A stretch of 21,447 nucleotides of DNA from Aquificaceae bacterium (GTDB lineage: Bacteria; Aquificota; Aquificia; Aquificales; Aquificaceae): NCBI GenBank assembly GCA_015490105.1, contig WFYK01000204.1, positions 1-21,447 on the forward strand, written 5' to 3'. Below are positions 19,838 to 21,447 of this stretch, piece after piece. Below the pieces are notes generated by a model that searched no databases, had not been told where the DNA came from, and worked only from the letters and a program-made list of their open reading frames with translations. Numbering within the stretch: the first letter of the stretch is position 1; the number at the start of each line of letters is the position of its first letter. Made by a program: the position numbers and the translations under genes.

Positions 19838-21112
19838 TCACCGATCCACCCTTAGCACGCTCACGCTTTCTATGTGGTAAGTCTGGGGGAACATGTCTAT
19901 CAAACGCACCCGCTCTAAAGTGTATCCTCCCTTCAGAAAAACCTTCAGATCCCTCGCTAAGGTAGATGGGTTGCAGGAAACGTAGATTATCCTTTCAGGT
20001 TTGTTCTGAAGGAGCAGATCCCTTTCCTTGTCTCCGAGGCCACTCCTTGGCGGATCGAGTAAAACGAGGTCAAGGACCTCTCCACCTCTGCTTTTCAAAT
20101 GCCTGTAGGCATCCGCTTTAACGAAAACCGCATTATCCACCTGATTTACTTTTGCGTTGTAGGTTGCGTCGTTCACCGCGGAAGGGTTGCTGTCGGAACC
20201 TTCGATGAAGTTGCCCACCTTAGCCAACGGAAGGGTAAAAAATCCGACACCGCAGTGAAGATCTACAGCCTTTCTAAAACTTACACCCTTTACTACCTCT
20301 TGGATGAACCTGTCCCAGAGGCTGTAATTAACTTGAAAGAAAGAGTCCCCGCTAACTCGGTAAGTAAAACCTCCCGCATCCACGAACAGGTATTCGGTCC
20401 CTATCCAGTATCGTTTGGTCAGGATTAACCTCAAGCGCGAGTAGTCTCCTACCCCGACTACATCCTTCGGAAGGAAGTCATCTTTTACCTTCTCCAGAAG
20501 ACTTCTGTCGGTTTCTATAGGGGTTATGAATCGAACGAGAAACTTATCCTCTTTAGGTGAGTAGAACACGTGAATTTCTTGGAGCTCCCTTATCCTCTGG
20601 GCTACCTCCTTTAGGTGCGGGATAAGGGCGTTTATCCTCGGATGGGCGAGGGGACACTCTTCTATCTCCACAAGCTCTTTTTCTCCGAGTCTGAAGAAAC
20701 CTACCTTCTGATTTTTTACCTTAAATTGGACCCTTACTCTGTAACCGAATTCAAGATCCGAGCGGATGGGATCTTGTAAGGGAGGGTTTGCTATTCTGCC
20801 TATGCGAGAGAGGGTCTCTCTTAGTATGTCATTTTTTTGAGATACCTGGGTTTCGTAGTCAAGGTGCTGAAGTTGACAACCCCCGCAGGATCCAAAGTAG
20901 GGGCAAGGGGCTTCCCTTCGGTGGGGAGAAGGAATTATAACCTTCTTTACCTGAGCTTCCGTGTAATCTCTTTTTTCTTCGAGAATCTCCGCCTCCACGA
21001 ACTCCTTAGGAGCGGAGTATCTGACCAGAAAAACTTTGTTGTTCTCACGGGCAAGACCGTAACCTCCGTAGACGAGCTTCTCTACGGTAAGCCTTACGGA
21101 GTTTTCAGACAT
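19838..21112 (-). CDS. rlmD: 23S rRNA (uracil-5-)-methyltransferase RumA/RlmD family
   Basis: Adds a methyl group from SAM to C5 of a uridine in 23S rRNA (U1939 for RlmD; some members do U747 as well or alone). Of 424 aa, the N-terminal TRAM domain is at about 1-60. The four Fe-S ligands are C70, C76, C79 (CPYFGSCGGC) and C153 (IEECPLAHP). The Rossmann domain carries VDLHCGVGFFTLPLA, where family members usually have D-LYCG, and LLDPPRSGL. The catalytic C380 is in YVSCNPSTLARDL and the general-base E415 in YHIESV. The TRAM plus Fe-S layout favours RlmD/RlmCD over the tRNA enzyme TrmA, which lacks the cluster. The exact target uridine cannot be told. The ATG overlaps the nusA stop by 8 bp, with AAGGAAGG upstream. 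Confidence 0.92.
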   Translation of the reverse strand: MSENSVRLTVEKLVYGGYGLARENNKVFLVRYSAPKEFVEAEILEEKRDYTEAQVKKVIIPSPHRREAPCPYFGSCGGCQLQHLDYETQVSQKNDILRETLSRIGRIANPPLQDPIRSDLEFGYRVRVQFKVKNQKVGFFRLGEKELVEIEECPLAHPRINALIPHLKEVAQRIRELQEIHVFYSPKEDKFLVRFITPIETDRSLLEKVKDDFLPKDVVGVGDYSRLRLILTKRYWIGTEYLFVDAGGFTYRVSGDSFFQVNYSLWDRFIQEVVKGVSFRKAVDLHCGVGFFTLPLAKVGNFIEGSDSNPSAVNDATYNAKVNQVDNAVFVKADAYRHLKSRGGEVLDLVLLDPPRSGLGDKERDLLLQNKPERIIYVSCNPSTLARDLKVFLKGGYTLERVRLIDMFPQTYHIESVSVLRVDR

Positions 21113-21447
21113 TGCCTTCCTTATTAGAATTTCTTAAGGCTTGCAAGCGCTCGAAGTCTTCTTCAGACATAACGTCTATGTGCCAGCCCGTGAGTTTGTG
21201 GGCAAGTTTTACGTTTGATCCTTTCTTTCCTATAGCGAGGGAAAGCTGATCCTTGGGAACCGCAACCTCCGCTCTTCCTTCTTCTGGAAAGAGCAAGACT
21301 GCGGTGGGCTGTGCGGGAGAAAGAGCTCTTTTTATAAACTCCTCTTCGTCCTCGGTCCACTTTATCACATCTATCCTCTCGCCCATCAGCTCTTCGGAGA
21401 TGGGCTGTATGCGTGAGCCTCTCAAACCTACCACCACGCCTACGGGA
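21105..21447 (-). CDS. nusA: Transcription termination/antitermination factor NusA (3' part, runs off right edge)
   Basis: Binds RNA polymerase and nascent RNA to control pausing, termination and rRNA antitermination. The 113 visible codons are the C-terminal end. The KH1-KH2 region begins PVGVVVGLRGSRIQPISEEL, continues GERIDVIKWTEDEEEFI, and has the KH2 RNA-binding loop LSLAIGKKGSNVKLAHKLTGW. The frame is open to the window edge; a GTG at 21437 is an internal valine, not a start. The protein ends shortly after KH2, so it lacks the C-terminal acidic repeats of E. coli NusA, as in most non-proteobacterial NusA. Here nusA is followed by rlmD, linking transcription and rRNA modification genes; rimP/infB would lie outside or elsewhere. 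Confidence 0.95.
   Translation of the reverse strand, partial: PVGVVVGLRGSRIQPISEELMGERIDVIKWTEDEEEFIKRALSPAQPTAVLLFPEEGRAEVAVPKDQLSLAIGKKGSNVKLAHKLTGWHIDVMSEEDFERLQALRNSNKEGNV

Overview
The window looks like a piece of a compact chromosome from a thermophilic, Gram-negative, flagellated bacterium, most likely a member of the Aquificales (Aquifex/Hydrogenobacter/Thermocrinis type). This is inferred from several things. Genes are packed with 4-base start/stop overlaps. Proteins are rich in Lys/Glu, with AGG/AGA Arg and ATA Ile codons. LPS (LpxD) and flagellar (FlhB) genes are present. The Smc is of archaeal type. Genes normally found in conserved clusters (gatB, flhB, lpxD, nusA) are scattered among unrelated neighbours. 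I see no rRNA, tRNA, CRISPR array, insertion sequence or phage gene, and no gene-free stretch longer than about 85 bases.

Layout: (1) 1-715, minus: 5' part of purU, running off the left edge. (2) 734-10611, plus: a nearly continuous run gatB - rpiB - ftsW/rodA - dienelactone hydrolase - ompH/skp - lpxD - smc - arsA/get3-like ATPase. It mixes tRNA charging, sugar phosphate metabolism, cell-wall synthesis, outer-membrane biogenesis and chromosome organisation. The ompH-lpxD-smc-arsA part is joined by ATGA overlaps. (3) 10589-11972, minus: comF and a DUF3108-like secreted protein. (4) 11993-13048, plus: flhB alone. (5) 13023-14563, minus: an 87-residue helical protein and an NfeD-type membrane protease. 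(6) 14588-15760, plus: a cation-diffusion-facilitator metal exporter fused to a NifX/FeMo-co-type domain. (7) 15757-16833, minus: a di-heme cytochrome c peroxidase with its own near-consensus promoter. (8) 16915-21447, minus: nusA (3' part) - rlmD-like methyltransferase - an unrecognised six-cysteine protein - a 68-residue helical protein - a TgpA-type membrane transglutaminase.

The most interesting non-coding signals are these. A 14-bp stem buries the ompH Shine-Dalgarno sequence and competes with a small hairpin at the end of the upstream gene. A perfect 16-bp palindrome lies just ahead of smc. All three divergent gene pairs share gaps of 18-24 bp holding a -10-like box and, for the plus-strand genes, no Shine-Dalgarno, which suggests leaderless mRNAs. 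All three convergent pairs overlap at their stop codons, each with a small hairpin. The most interesting proteins are the archaeal-type Smc coupled to a Get3/ArsA ATPase with an HSP20-like tail, the CDF-NifX fusion, and the orphan Cys protein/68-aa/transglutaminase cluster with an 88-bp gene overlap.
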